A stretch of 64,000 bases of DNA. It comes from Filobasidium wieringae (taxonomy: Eukaryota; Basidiomycota; Tremellomycetes; Filobasidiales; Filobasidiaceae). A model generated the notes under the pieces. The model was not told the DNA's origin, searched no databases, and saw nothing but the letters and a program-made list of their open reading frames with translations. Positions 1 through 12,540 of the stretch are shown here, piece after piece; positions within the stretch are counted from its first letter, which is position 1, and every line of letters starts with the position of its first letter. The stretch lies in contig BCIV01000009.1 of the NCBI GenBank assembly GCA_001600055.1, positions 124,001-188,000 of the forward strand, in the 5' to 3' direction. Made by a program: the position numbers and the translations under genes.

Positions 1-419
1 AGTGAATCCGAATGGTAGAGAGGACTTTTGACAAATCTTGAGATTGTCGCCTGCGCGGGAGAATGCCTTGCGAGGCGTAAGAAATCAAAAATACGTTGAT
101 CACGTGATTTACGCCCAACCATGTTTACACTTTGAGACTTCTGAAACACGGTAATGATAATGACGAGATCGACAAGTCAGCATCGATGGTGCATGCCCTC
201 TGAGATATTGTTGTCGGTGATTATCAAAGGTCTCAAAGGCAATGGCAGAATACGACTTGAACAGTTTATCGTTTTCTGAAGATGATCAAATCCGAGATAC
301 CTGGCCAAAATCAGTCACGTGATATGAATCAAGCTGGCATCTGTACAATACTGATCTCGCTATCAGCAAGATGCAAGCTTCCGAAACACCCTATTTATGT
401 GCTTGTGGTCAGATCAGCG
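1..419. other. 5' region of the SET-domain gene
   Basis: No convincing coding sequence. Two perfect TCACGTGA palindromes lie at 100-107 and 315-322, upstream of the ATG at 420. An ATG at 242 opens a short frame that ends before 420, so an upstream leader exon or uORF is possible but not supported. Confidence 0.5.
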
Positions 420-2098
420 ATGGATCCTTTTATAACATGGTTTAAACAAAACGGGGGCTACTGGTCTGACAATCTCGAGCTGAAACAAGGTGAATCGCGG
501 TATATCATAAGACTCTTTTACGACTGGCTCATTCGTTCAACGACAGACGATACATGGGGAGTACATCTGGTTGCTAAAAAGGAAATCGCACCAGAAGTCT
601 CGAAAGACGCCGATACAAATCCATTAGAATTGGTTCGGTGTCCTTCCTGTCTGATCATTACCAAGGGCCTAGCTGTAGATGCAATCATCTCGACATTCAC
701 ATCGATCTCTCAATCTTCGAACGAACAGCTTGCAAAGAACCTCGAATCATGGTCGGAAAGACAACTCATAACGTTTTATCTATTCCTACATTATTTTCCA
801 ACTGCAATCATACCTCAAACCTACATGAAGCATGAGACGTATGTTTCCCTCCTTCCTAAATCTAATGAGATACCTGTTCCTGTATTGTGGACCGAACCGG
901 AAAGGGAATTAACAAAAGGAAGTAATCTGGCTCACGCAGCGGAGAAGGTTTTGGAACTGTGGAAAAAGGAATGGGAGGGGATACTAGGTAGTTTCAACGG
1001 GATCGAAGGGCTGGAGGAGGTCTTATCGAGCATCCGAGGGACAGGTGATATTCCGTAAGTCCGAAATTTAGGGGTTCGCAGGCTACAAGCTCATACCGGA
1101 TCTTATATGGACACCAAAGTCAAGAATACGTACTTTCGAACGCATGGTTGATGTCCCGATCATTCCCCTCCTCCTTGATTTCCCCCACCTCGACCCACTC
1201 GATAAATCCTTCTCACATTCAGCCAAAACCAGAACACCCCGCTTCCACCAGTCTTGGAGATAACGGTCCGGACGAAGGGGAGCTCTCTTATCCGATTTTG
1301 TTGCCCGGAATAGATCTGTTCAATCACAAGCAAGGTACACCTGTGACTTGGACTAGTCATTCTCCCACCTCATCTTCATCTCTCGAAAAAAGTGGGAATG
1401 CAGTTGGATTTGGGGTACGATCAACGATCTCAAAGGGTCAACAGATATTCAACAACTACGGTCCTAAGGGTAACGAAGAGCTATGCTTGGGGTACGGGTT
1501 CATGGAGTCTGAGAACGTCTATACCAACGTGGCTATAAAGCTTGGAAGCTCTGCCAGTCTTCCTCCCGATGTCTTGGAGGAACTGAGCGAGAAAGGTTTG
1601 AGCTGGGAAGAAGTTCATTATTTGAAGAGGGAAGACCAGGGGATCCCTCTGAACCTCTTGAGAACTATTGCGATTTGCCAATACGGGGATCATTTCCCTG
1701 ACGGATTTCAATGGACCAATTGGTTGAAGGAGATGGAGGAGGATGGAGACGACGAGAAGAGGGAGATGGTTGAGATGGGCTTGGATTTTGTGGAGGTGAT
1801 TTTGGATATGCTCCAGAGCAAGATCAATACGAACCAAGCGTACTTGGAACGGGATGAAGAGTACGCTCAACGGGAAGAAAATAAGGGCAAACTGAGGGAG
1901 GAGGTGGTTCGGATGGCCGCATATTATCTGAAAGGTGAGGGATACTTTTGGATAGACCTGCGCCGACGTTCTGTTCTAACATGTTATCTGCTTGACATCT
2001 GATTAGACCAAATCGAGATATTGCAAATTCACAAAGGAAAGATAGAACAACAACGGGACCATGCTATCCGGGAAGTTGAGCGGATTGATCAGGCTTGA
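420..2098 (+). CDS. SET-domain protein lysine methyltransferase (RKM/SETD3-like)
   Basis: Predicted SAM-dependent lysine methyltransferase of the Rubisco-LSMT/RKM class, which in fungi modifies ribosomal and other proteins. Proposed exons are 420-489, 547-1054, 1090-1934 and 2007-2098, giving 504 residues. The N-terminus (MDPFITWFKQNGGYW) resembles the family start. The split SET domain shows a WLMSRSF-like segment, then LLPGIDLFNH and IFNNYGPKGNEELCLGYGF, which correspond to the NH and NYG/Y signatures of the SET active site. A C-terminal substrate-binding-like helical region follows. The first intron (57 nt, a multiple of three) leaves the frame open and is called because splicing restores the family pattern. 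The second is only 35 nt. Substrate unknown. Confidence 0.8.
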
Positions 2099-3582
2099 GG
2101 TGGATCCAATACTTGAAGACTACGCCATTACATGCGAGATGCGAAGGGCACGACTGGCCATATCCCAACGGTTATCAACTCCAGCCATATGACACGTCAT
2201 AAATTGATAAAGACACCAAGCCTCTGAACGCCAAGCTACGGCATTCGTCATCGACCTAGCGCGAGAAGATAAAAGGCCGAGGTTCGTCTTGAAGTTCGAG
2301 GTTTCTTGGCATCCTTTGGCAGCTGGAAGTTGGGGATTATTATCGTTCTTCAGGATCTTGATGACCATTAACGGATTTTGCACTGAGGTGTAAGGCATGG
2401 AGAAATGTCAAGGTGTCATCTGGGACTGAGTGGGCGCGGAAGACTACCTAATGGCCTTGTAGCGGTGTACGGTTCCTGCTTGCCTACTTGATACCAAACT
2501 CGTGATAGTAACATACTGGGCATAACCAACATAACCAATGGTCACAAATGACTCAAACGCTGCGTTATCTTGCTCTTCTCGACAATAGAGACTGCCAAGT
2601 CTCGCATCCGGCAGGCAACCGATCACTCACTGCCTCAACACTATGCGAGGTACGGTACGATACAAGCGAGCGAGTAAAGAACCCAAGGACCGGCGTGATA
2701 AGCCGACATCGTTGTATATCGTTTGTGATCTACCGAAACGCATAAGACGACATTCCTTGGCTTTTCTTTGCGAGTTCACGTCCGTCGGGTAGAACCCCCC
2801 GGGGGGAGGAACGGTACATCCACTATCCTGCGACTGCGGAGACCCTTGCGTGGACTTGTACCATGTTTGAGATAAGGCTGAAACGCTCAACGAACGTGTG
2901 TTTCAAACGAGGATATGAAGTGAACAGGGAGACGTAGGTCAGCGGTATTTGATGTGGCGATGACCGTATGTATTCCTGGATCAACGTTGATGCACAACGA
3001 AGAGTATAGCCGTAGAAAAAGACGGAAGTACCACAAAACACGGTGGTACGCTTCCAAGTTGCCAAGTGAAATCCCAATCAGAGTCTCACAGATGACGAAT
3101 AGAGCATGCGCGCGGAAACAACGCGATGATCGTCTTCCGCTGCTCGGCAGCTGAAAACTAGTTCCGGTACAGAGTCAGGCGTCTTGGCGTTCAAGATCGG
3201 TCAGTGCAGCTCGATGATGCTGTATGCCTACCATGTCATGCAGTCTACATCCACCTACCGACACGGATGTGGAACGCCAAGAATCCCGTATGCTCAGCAG
3301 GGGTTGCGTTTTTGGCCTTGGGCTTGGTACGTGGACGCTCGGGCGATTGCTTCAGGTTGTCTCAAGGAAAGTGGCGGACATGTATATAAGGAGAGGTTGT
3401 CTTGGTATTCCCTTCTGTTTTCAATCGATGTCTGCCTTCCTCTTTCTTCATACAAACCTACACTTGACGATTCGCAGCGGTAACCGTGACGAACGACTAA
3501 GCGGAGAACCATATCCTTCAACCTTATAATAGAACACCTCATAACGACCTAATAACACAACCGACTATTCGCCTTGCCCATC
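2099..3582. promoter_or_regulatory. Long ENA1 upstream region with PacC/Rim101-type sites
   Basis: 1.48 kb without a believable gene. It holds seven exact copies of GCCAAG or its complement CTTGGC: 2230-2235, 2305-2310, 2594-2599, 2756-2761, 3061-3066, 3183-3188 and 3276-3281. GCCARG is the known PacC/Rim101 core. A C6G6 palindrome lies at 2795-2806. The first ~200 bases also contain the 3' end of the SET gene transcript. Site function is inferred, not shown. Confidence 0.55.
3383..3389 (+). promoter_or_regulatory. TATA box of ENA1
   Basis: TATATAA, about 200 nt before the ENA1 start codon and downstream of the GCCAAG cluster. The position suits a strongly inducible promoter with a leader of roughly 100-170 nt. 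Confidence 0.5.
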
Positions 3583-6500
3583 ATGACGAGGGAAAAGAAC
3601 GAGAAATCTCTAACCACCATTCAGGAGACCAAAACCATGGATTCGTCAACTACCATGGTCTCCAACGCTCCTCACCAGGAGACGAAAGACCCCAAAAATC
3701 CCGCTCCTTCTCGAGGAGCACTCTCACACCCTGGATTGACGGGGATGCCCCATGTGATGACGGACGAACAAGTCATGCAAGAGTTGGGAAGCAGCAAAGA
3801 ACAAGGATTGTCTACTTCGGCAGCGGAAAAGGCCAGAGCTGAATGGGGTGATAATATCATTCAACCACCTCCTAAACCATCGGTCAGTTTCAGAACCCGT
3901 TTCGGGTGTTTTCGCGGAGTTTTCTGACCCTCTCCTTTTACGCGCGTAGCCTTGGAAATTGTTGGGTAGACAGATCGTCAACGCAATGACCATCGTCTTG
4001 CTTGCTGCGATGATTGTCTCCTTCTCGACGATGGATTGGATCGCTGGTGGTGTAATCGCTGCTTTGGTCATTCTCAACGTGTCTGTCGGATTTTCTCAGG
4101 TAAGTATACTCCTGCCGTTTCACGCTCGACGCTCGACGACTGACCGACCACCTTGTTATTGTTGCACTCTCTCAGGAATGGAAGGCCGAAAAGACCGTAG
4201 CCGCGCTTGCATCCGTTGGAGCCCCTGTCGCTGTGGTACTTCGAGGAGGAAAAGAAATCTCCGTACAAGCTGAAGAGGTCGTACCCGGTGATATTCTTCT
4301 CATGACCCCCGGTTCCATCGTCGCAGCCGACGGAAGGCTCATTCAAGGCAGTGTCAGTAACTTGGAAACCGACGAGGCCCTCTTGACCGGAGAATCCCTA
4401 CCCGTAGCGAAGAACGCGGATGTTTCCGAGAAGGAGGATATGCCCATTGGTGACCGACTCTGTATGGTTTATGCTGGATCTCAAATCACCAAAGGACGAG
4501 CACGAGCGGTAGTCGTCGGAACGGCTATGAACACTGAACTAGGAAAGATCGCTGAGGCGATCGAGAGAAAGGTGGAGAACAAGGAGAAAGGTTGGAGAGC
4601 GAAATGGTATAAAGTCCAGGTCGCCCTCGGGGTTAAGGATACTACACCTTTACAGATCAAGTGAGTCTAATAACAAACCTCTTGGTAGTACTGCAAACTC
4701 ACGAGCGAATTTCCAGGTTGAACCTTATCGCCTATTTGCTGCTAGCTATTGCCATCATTCTTGCCATCATCGTCGTAGCTTCGACTGCCTTCAGGGACAT
4801 CGACCCATCTATCGCCACCGTGAGTAGTACCTCAAATCGTGGCGCAAAAAATGGACGATCTAACGTGTTTTTCCATACCCAAAACAGTACGCCGTAGCTA
4901 CTGCCGTCTCTATCCTACCAGCTTCTCTGATTGCCGTCGTATCGCTCACTTTGGCTACTGCCAGTCGGGAACTCGCCAAAAGGAATGCCCTTGTTCGTAG
5001 AATGGACGCGTGAGTTTGCCAGTCGCGTCTCATAGGAAAAGGCAGTGATGCTAACCGTCCTGTCTTCTGCTCGTAGTATCGAAGGTCTCGCCGTTGTTAC
5101 TGATATCTGCAGTGACAAAACCGGTACTCTTACCGTCGGAAAGATGGTGTTGAAGAAGGCTTGGGTTCCCGCACGTCTTCCTGACAGCGACAACAATCAG
5201 AACACCACTGCGGAGGCAGCCAAAGTCGGAACTTCCGTTGGACAAACTTACGAGGTCGAAACCGGCTCGGATCCCTACTACCCTCGAGGAGTCATCCGAG
5301 CCATCGAAAACGATAAACCCCTAATTACCGAATCTCCCGATGAGGACGCCTCTACCAGCGACGACGAGGAAATGAGCGGCCCCGATGTCGTTCACTCTGA
5401 CAACATTGAGCAAAACCTGGAGAACATGGCCCTTTGTGCCAGTTTGTGCAACATGTCAACGATTCATCACGGAAAGGAAGGCCAATGGCAAGCCAACGGT
5501 GATGCTACCGAGATCGCATTACAAGTCTGGGCTCACAAATTAGGTCGAGGGAAGCCCCATATGACCAAGGCTAAGCGACCGCACACCGGTGAACGTACCC
5601 AGTCTCACGCGCTCGCAAGGACCACTTCTCACGCCGCAAGTCACGCTGGAGGAGTTCCCGTTGATGGTCACTTTGAATTGGTCGTCGAGCACCCCTTCGA
5701 CTCTACCATCAAGCGTATGTCAACTGTTTGGCAACACGTCAGCGACAACGGTTCCGCTAGCAAACAGGAATGTCTCGCTTTCCTGAAGGGTGCCGTCGAA
5801 CGCGTTCTCGACCGATGTGAATATATCGGAATGGGCGAAGACAAAATTCCATTGGACGAGCAACAAAAGGAAAACATCATCAGGCGAATGGATGCATTGG
5901 CTGCTGAAGGACTCCGAGTTTTGTGTCTGTCCGGTAAACGTATCAACACCTCTGCCGAACAGCTCAAAGCTACGCCGCGAGATGAGCTCGAGTCCGGTAT
6001 GTCTTTCCTCGGACTCGCAGGTATCTACGATCCTCCCCGTCCTCAGAGTCGAGGTGCCGTCTTAGAGGCCCAACAAGCTGGTATTACTACTCGAATGCTT
6101 ACCGGTGATCACCCCGCTACTGCCTCTGCTATTGCCAAATCTGTCGCCATTCTGGATGAGAGTCACGGAGCTGGCGCTGTCATGACTGGATCTCAATTCG
6201 ATTCTCTTTCCGAGGATGAAATTGACGCGCTCCCTGAGCTTCCCGTTGTCATCGCTCGTTGTGCCCCTGAGACCAAGGTCCGAATGGTAGAAGCCCTTCA
6301 CAGGCGAAAGATCTTCGGAATGACTCGATTCGCCGTCATGACGGGTGATGGCGTTAACGATTCGCCTGCTCTGAAGCGTGCCGATGTCGGTGTAGCTATG
6401 GGTCTCAACGGATCCGATGTGGCCAAGTCGGTCTCTGATATCATTCTCGCCGATGACAACTTTGCCTCGATTACTCGTGCGATCAGAAAGGGCCGAGGAA

Positions 6501-7409
6501 CCTTCGCCAATTTGTCCAAATTCTTGCTCTACCTGCTATCCGGAAACATCGCTGAAGTACTCGTGATGTTGATCGGTCTCGCTTTCAAGAACGATGACGG
6601 CATCTCTCAATACCCTCTCAGTCCCGTCGCCGCCTTGTGGATCAACACTATCGCCGCCGGACCTCCCGCACTTGCGCTCGGACTCGAACCTACTGCTAAA
6701 GACGCCATGGATCACTCGCCAGCCAATTACCGTACTATCTTTACTAAGTGGTGGTTGATCGATCTCATCTTCTATGGTATTCTTATCGGTGCTCTTACCT
6801 TGGTCAACGTGAGTTTGTCTATTCATGGTCTACTACTCCGAGTGGGAGACTGAATTCTTCGGTACTTGCCATTACAGTTCGTCATCGTCGTCTGGGGCAG
6901 AGGAAACGGCCATCTCGGCCGAGACTGTAACGAAGGAGCCTACAACGATTCATGCGAGCTTTGTGAGTTCGGTTCATTGGTAATTCTGACAAATTCGCCT
7001 TGACTTACATGGCCCCATTCTCCGACTTTCAGTGTTTCATGGACGATCTGCAGCATTTGCCACGATGACTATCCTCTTGATGATGCACTCTTTAGAGTGC
7101 AAGCATCTCGACATGAGCATCTTTCAAATGAACCTCTTGGACAACAAATTCTTGCTCTGGTCCGCCTTTGCGCTCTCGTTGACGGTCTTCCCGATCATCT
7201 ACATCCCTCGTATCTCCGATTACGCTTTCCAGACCATTGCGATCGGTTGGGAGTGGGGTATTGTCTTCGGAATGATCTTTGTGTACCTCGTTGTCACCGA
7301 GCTTTACAAGCTCGCCAAGAGGAGATTGAGGAGAGGGGAAGCCGCGCCTGGAAGGAAGATGACTATGAAGGAGAAGAACCTTCCTCGATTCGAGACCATG
7401 GCTCCTTGA
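3583..7409 (+). CDS. ENA-type P-type Na+/K+-exporting ATPase
   Basis: Plasma-membrane pump that extrudes Na+ or K+ at the cost of ATP, needed for salt and alkaline-pH tolerance in fungi (P2D ATPases). Exons 3583-3882, 3950-4099, 4176-4660, 4717-4819, 4888-5009, 5077-6808, 6878-6962 and 7033-7409 give 1,117 residues, slightly longer than usual. Visible in order: N-terminal cation-ATPase segment, two membrane helices, actuator domain with LLTGESLPV, helices with ILPASL, phosphorylation motif CSDKTGTLT (Asp about 400), MLTGDHPATA, hinge MTGDGVNDSPALKRADVGVAMG, then the C-terminal helix bundle. The start is the first in-frame ATG. The ATPase core is well preserved and there is no sign of damage. 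Confidence 0.96.
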
Positions 7410-7641
7410 GCGGGTCGACTGGATGGAACACATAAATCAAATCGTATATAGCACAGAACCTGGTTCGATGGCGAACCGAATTGTAATGAAATTCCACTGT
7501 ATCTATCTCAAAGGACGTGTATCAATAGGATGGGAAAATAGAATGGATGCATGCATATCGAACCGCGCTGGCACATCTATTTTTACGAGTTCTTTCAGTT
7601 CTTTCAGCGTTTCTGCCACTTCTTTCTCTGTCCCCTCTCTA

Positions 7642-8592
7642 TCACTTCACCCTAGATAAGCACCATATGATCTCCTGCACGCAGAGTTCAGGCTCCCAGA
7701 GCTGAACCATATGCCCCGACACGCTCGTCAAGATCAACCTAGACACCCGCGATAGTCTCAACATATCTGCTCCCAATCTCAGCTCCACCTCAGGTAGCCT
7801 GCTACAGAATGCGTTCACTTGTTCGTGATCTTCTTGAGTTCCGAGGCCCGCGGATTTACTGGCTTGATAGTAAAGGGAGAAATCCCGGGCGAGGTTGGAG
7901 AGGATGACGCTGAGCGGACGATCAGCTAGGATTGTTCGGGAGAGCTGGTTGTGTAATCCGAGAGCGAGGAGAGAAGACTCGTACTTCGTACCCTCACCGA
8001 ATTCCGGAGGAGGACCGTTTGCTCTTTTCTCTCGCGAGATTCTTCGTTCTTCCTCGATGGCCTCGTACTCGTGTTTAGTACATTTGTGCGAGTCAGAAAG
8101 ACCTGATGGATCGCTCAGATTTTCCGGAGGAAGAGTCATACGACCCATAGCTTCCATGGGCCATTGCCGTTCTACATGGCTTTGCTCGTGGTTGGCATCA
8201 ACGTAGACCAACCCCGCTATATCCTCGTTCCATATTTGAAGGTATTCTCGACAGATGATACCTCCGTAAGAATGGCCTACCAATAGGTATGGTTTAGGAA
8301 CTTCACAAGCCTCTAAGATATCCTTTAGCTCTTTGGCGAGAGTGACTGCTTCCCGGGGGGAACAAGGAGGATCACTCTTGCCAAGTCCGAATCGATCGTA
8401 GGAGAAAGACCGAAGAGAAGGAGGTAGGAGTCGCTGGACCGCACACCAGGTCAGAGATGACATGCCTAAGCCGGAGACAAGAATGACACTGGGTTCTTGC
8501 TTTTCTGTTGTTGACGAGGATGAGAGTTCGGGGATTGTCTCGACCACATGAACATTCTTGCCGTTAACTTGAACTTCGCGCTTGATCAGCAT
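7642..8592 (-). CDS. Alpha/beta-hydrolase fold protein
   Basis: Single-exon 316-residue protein. It shows the fold's oxyanion-loop region (ILVSGLGMSSLTW), the YDRFGLGKSD strand-turn typical of this superfamily and the nucleophile elbow GHSYGG (Ser about 108). A late SGHMVQLWEP supplies the likely catalytic His. No signal peptide is obvious, so it is probably cytosolic. The substrate cannot be told; esterase, lipase-like and haloperoxidase-like members all look similar. The ATG at 8592 is chosen because the frame upstream continues only through non-ATG codons. It converges with ENA1 with a 232-nt gap and diverges from SEC1. Confidence 0.82.
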   Translation of the reverse strand: MLIKREVQVNGKNVHVVETIPELSSSSTTEKQEPSVILVSGLGMSSLTWCAVQRLLPPSLRSFSYDRFGLGKSDPPCSPREAVTLAKELKDILEACEVPKPYLLVGHSYGGIICREYLQIWNEDIAGLVYVDANHEQSHVERQWPMEAMGRMTLPPENLSDPSGLSDSHKCTKHEYEAIEEERRISREKRANGPPPEFGEGTKYESSLLALGLHNQLSRTILADRPLSVILSNLARDFSLYYQASKSAGLGTQEDHEQVNAFCSRLPEVELRLGADMLRLSRVSRLILTSVSGHMVQLWEPELCVQEIIWCLSRVK

Positions 8593-9212
8593 TTTTTTAT
8601 GCAAGATGACTCCGAAAGACGGAATACGTATAGTTCTTGTTGGGGCTGCAACTTCTAGGATCTGTGAAGAGATAAAGACGATTCGTTATATCCTGTTTCC
8701 TACCTTTTCTCGAACATCGGGCTCGGCCGGGTAAACAGAGTTTGACCGCTGGGATCTTGACATTTCGAGCCAAGACAAAGCGGGAATGGGATGGTTCTGA
8801 GCAAGGAAGGTGACTCGAGGTGTCGTCGAAAGGCGAGAACACCTTCTCAACAGTGGCAGCAGGTCGTGAATGGTGTATAAGGATGAAGGTCAAGGGATTC
8901 GGTCAGACTCAGAGATCAGAGACTAGACTCTAGCAGCAGTTGCTCGGGAATACCTGTTACGTCATGGTTCGGAACCGTAATAGCCGTTAAGCTGTACTTG
9001 TGTATCGTATCACATCAATCGCACTTCGTATGTTGGCACAGCCAGATTGACTGCCCTGCCACTGCTGGTACTTACATAGCTACAGCCAGAGCTCTTGAAT
9101 CTTCTCGTCCTATCTGGTCGTCATACTTCGCTGACTGGTAGTCCATCTCCCCTTTGAAACCGGAGCATTCCGACATCTCATCGACTCGTAATCAGCTCTC
9201 TCGTTCGCCGTC
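8593..9212. other. Divergent intergenic region, hydrolase / SEC1
   Basis: Shared 5' region of two divergent genes. A 98-codon open frame on the minus strand (8597-8893) has no family resemblance and is not called. No clear TATA box or repeat was seen. Confidence 0.4.
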
Positions 9213-12200
9213 ATGCCAGCCGGTCTACAGGCTCTCCTCAAGCAACGTTAGTGGAAGATTTGATAGTCAGACAACAGTATGCTGACATTCTTCTGACAAC
9301 TGCAGGTCTCAGCACTGCCCTGACATGCGGTGCGCCCGGATCATGGAAGGTCCTCGTAGTGGATGACTATTCCAAAGCATTGCTGGAATCGGTGTACAAG
9401 TTGTTCGAGATCCTGCATATGAACATAACCAGTCAGTCAACACATCCTTCTATCCATATCTGGTACTTGGACTGAGTCGATCGCTGGATCATCTAAGGTG
9501 TGGATATGCTCATGTCCCCAAGAGAAGCTCAACCTACTCTCGAGGTCATCTATCTCCTGACTCCTACCACTCAGAACGTCAACCGAATCCTTGCGGATTT
9601 TTCGGACCAACGATGGACTTACAAAAAGGTTCACTTGTACTTCATTGATGGTATGTTCGCATGGTCTGTTGGGAGAGGGACGACAACTAACAGCGAATGA
9701 ACGGGATATGTGTATGCAGGAATCAGTGATAAATTAGCAGAAAGGTTGACAAACGGTATTCCACCTGAAGCTCTTCAATCGTTTGTCGAGCTTTACTGCA
9801 ATTTCCGAGGTAACGCACCTCTTTGCGTTTGTTGCTTATTGACAGCTGAACCGATTCGACCATCATTCCCTTTCTTCAGCCCCAGAATCGCAGGTATTCT
9901 CGTTCGATAGTCCTTCGATGTTTTACAGCCTGTACGGAAACCCTGGGGGTGTAGTCGCAGCAGAAATGGCCCAGGATAGGTTTGAGGAGGATGTCATTCT
10001 GACTAGTCGAGCGGTCGGTCATTCCCTAATAGCTTAGGTGTTGTGGCTGGACTTGACTTGTTTCCCTGCGACCTGAACAGATGCTGAACCTCCTTGCGAC
10101 TCTGGGAGAAAACCCTTACATTCGATACTACCAACCCGCTCATCACCCACCTCTCGGTCCCCTCTCCGTTTCTCGTACAGCCGGTTCCTTGTACGGCGGA
10201 CCTTCTGCTCCCAAAGCTCATCCTGATGATGCGCCGCAAACCCCGAGGTGGAAGCAAGCCTTGGGAGGAGGATCCAGTGGACCTAGTTTCGCAGGCGATC
10301 AGATTGGAAAGAGACTTGCTTTGCAGATACAAAAGGATATGGAGGAATATAGGACTGTCAATCCAGAGTTTCCCGTATGTCACGAGGTCTCTTTGCATCG
10401 TGAAGGTCGAATGCGGGCTGATTGTGGTTCTGGTAACATCAATACAGCCTAGCGAAAACCACAGACCGAGATCGGTCTTGTTTGTGTTAGATCGATCTAT
10501 GGATCCCGTGGCTCCGTTTCTGCACGAGTTTACTTATCAGGCAATGGTCAACGATTTACTTCCCATCGAGGATGGCGTCACCTACAAGTGAGTTGGTTGA
10601 TCTAGACGAAGGAATGTATCTCAATATTCAGCCCGAATTCATTCCTCTTCTCCTTTAGACATAAAGTCAAAAGTGCCCTAGGAGTGACGGAAGAGAAGAC
10701 CGAGATCCTTTCTGAAGAAGATAAGATTTGGGCTAGCATTCGACACATGCACATGAAAGAGGCTATCGATAAGTTGATGTTGGATTTCAACAAATTCCAA
10801 CAAGAGCATGCCGGGTTCAAAGCTAGGTGGGTATCGGGATATCGAGCAGTCTTTAGGTGGAGACTGATGATTATGCTGGCTTCCCAATCAGTGGAGCGGG
10901 TGGAGGTAGCATTAACGATATGAAGGATATGTTGGCCAGTTTACCAGAGTTCCAGGAGACACGAGATAAGGTATGTTGGCCCCTTTACATATTTCGTCGT
11001 ATCAAATCTGATGAGGGCTCATATGGGGACTATGGTATAGTTCTCCTGTCATCTCGATATGGCGCAGGAATGCATGGGGTTGTTTGAGAAGCGAAAAATG
11101 CCTCAGACGGCTGATATTGAACAAGTGAGAATCAATTTGATCTCATACGATGTATTGTCTGTTAATTCTATCCTCCGACGCAGTGTTGCGCAACTGGAGT
11201 AACGGCAGAGGGAAAGAACCCGAAGTCTATAGTAGAAGAGATGGTGCCATTACTTGCGGACGGCGCTTTATCGTAAGCGATCCAACCTGTATAGTCTCCC
11301 ACGGGCACTCACGGTTATTTGTTGGAACTCTTAGGAGCAAAGACAAAGTCCGGATAATCGCGCTATACATCTTGTTCCGCGACGGCGTACCCGACGAAGA
11401 CCGGAAACGTCTCTTCCAACACGCGCGTCTTTCCATCTCTGAACAAGATGCAGTCAACAATTTAGTCTATCTCGGTTGTAAAATCGTCAGGGTGAGTGTC
11501 TCGAGCCTCTTCCGGACACATATCCCGGCGGTTAAAGGGTTCTTGGTGTAGACCCCCACTGACCGTGACAAGCGATCGAGAGTCAAGTCCAAGTACGGCA
11601 GGAGTGATGATGAATATGAGCTTTCGAGATTCAAGCCGCTCGTCAAGCAGCTCATCGAGGTCAGCCTCCATGCTCCGCGTTTTGAGAAGTCCTTCGCTGA
11701 CTTTTGACCATGACAGGAACAAGCAACCAACCGCCTGGATCAATCGTCTTTCCCCTATTTAGGGGAGATACCTGCGGATGCCGGTCCACCTCCCGCTTCT
11801 TTACGGAACCAAACGGGCAGACCGGGGGCCGTGTCCATGCAAAGCCAAACAGGATCTCTCAGAAGCGCTCGACCCACATGGCACAAAGCGCCAGAGGCCA
11901 GGCAGAAGGCGACAACGGAGTCGAGGCAGCGGTACATCATCTTTGTTGCAGGAGGATTGACTTATTCCGAGCGCAGGATGGCTTACATGATCGGAGAAGC
12001 CCTGAACAAGGAGGTGATTATTGGTAAGCGTCTAAGTAACTCAGTTCAGATTTGACGTACAAGCTAACGCTGTTGAGTATCCAAAGGATCCACGCACAAT
12101 ACCACCCCCGAGAGCTTCTTGGCTGAGCTTCGGTCGCTCGGTCGAGCCGGTATCGGTGGCAATCCACCCAATGCTAAGCCCGTCAGCCCTTATACCAAAA

Positions 12201-12540
12201 TCACTAAGCCTTTGTCAGGTGCTCCACCAAGCTTCCAGCAGTACGTAACGTATGCCTTTTAAGTTGCTCTAAGATGTTGACTCTCTTGCGATTGCACAGA
12301 ATACTTGACTCACGTGTTTGGGCAGAACCTGTCGGACCTCCTGCTCTACCACCACCCCCAGTTCTGAACGAACCGGCTCCACCAAAGATGAACTCGAATT
12401 TCCTCCAGAACAGAACATCCTCTCCAGCTCCAAGCTTCAACTCTAAGCTTTCCTTCAAACGAGACAAGAAGAAAGATAAAGAAGAGGTTAGTGGGGAGGA
12501 GAAGAAGAAAAAGGGGTTATTCAAGATGCGCTGGGACTAG
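9213..12540 (+). CDS. SEC1, Sec1/Munc18-family exocytosis protein
   Basis: SM protein that binds the plasma-membrane SNARE complex and promotes fusion of secretory vesicles. Sixteen exons were resolved (first 9213-9246, 9306-9431, 9498-9650; last 12300-12540), encoding 785 residues with consistent phase. Family signatures are [10 protein letters not shown] near the N-terminus, [65 protein letters not shown] and the late [18 protein letters not shown]. The HEFTYQAM...LLPI block favours Sec1 over Sly1, Vps33 or Vps45. The C-terminal ~60 residues are Pro- and then Lys-rich and probably disordered. The 59-nt first intron has an obvious CTGAC branch sequence. Introns are 57-73 nt. Confidence 0.93.

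Noticed and set aside
9251..9305. Apparent coding sequence [13 protein letters not shown] before SEC1 exon 2
   Set aside because: It is in frame with exon 2, but the family start is recovered only by removing it as a 59-nt intron with a good branch point.
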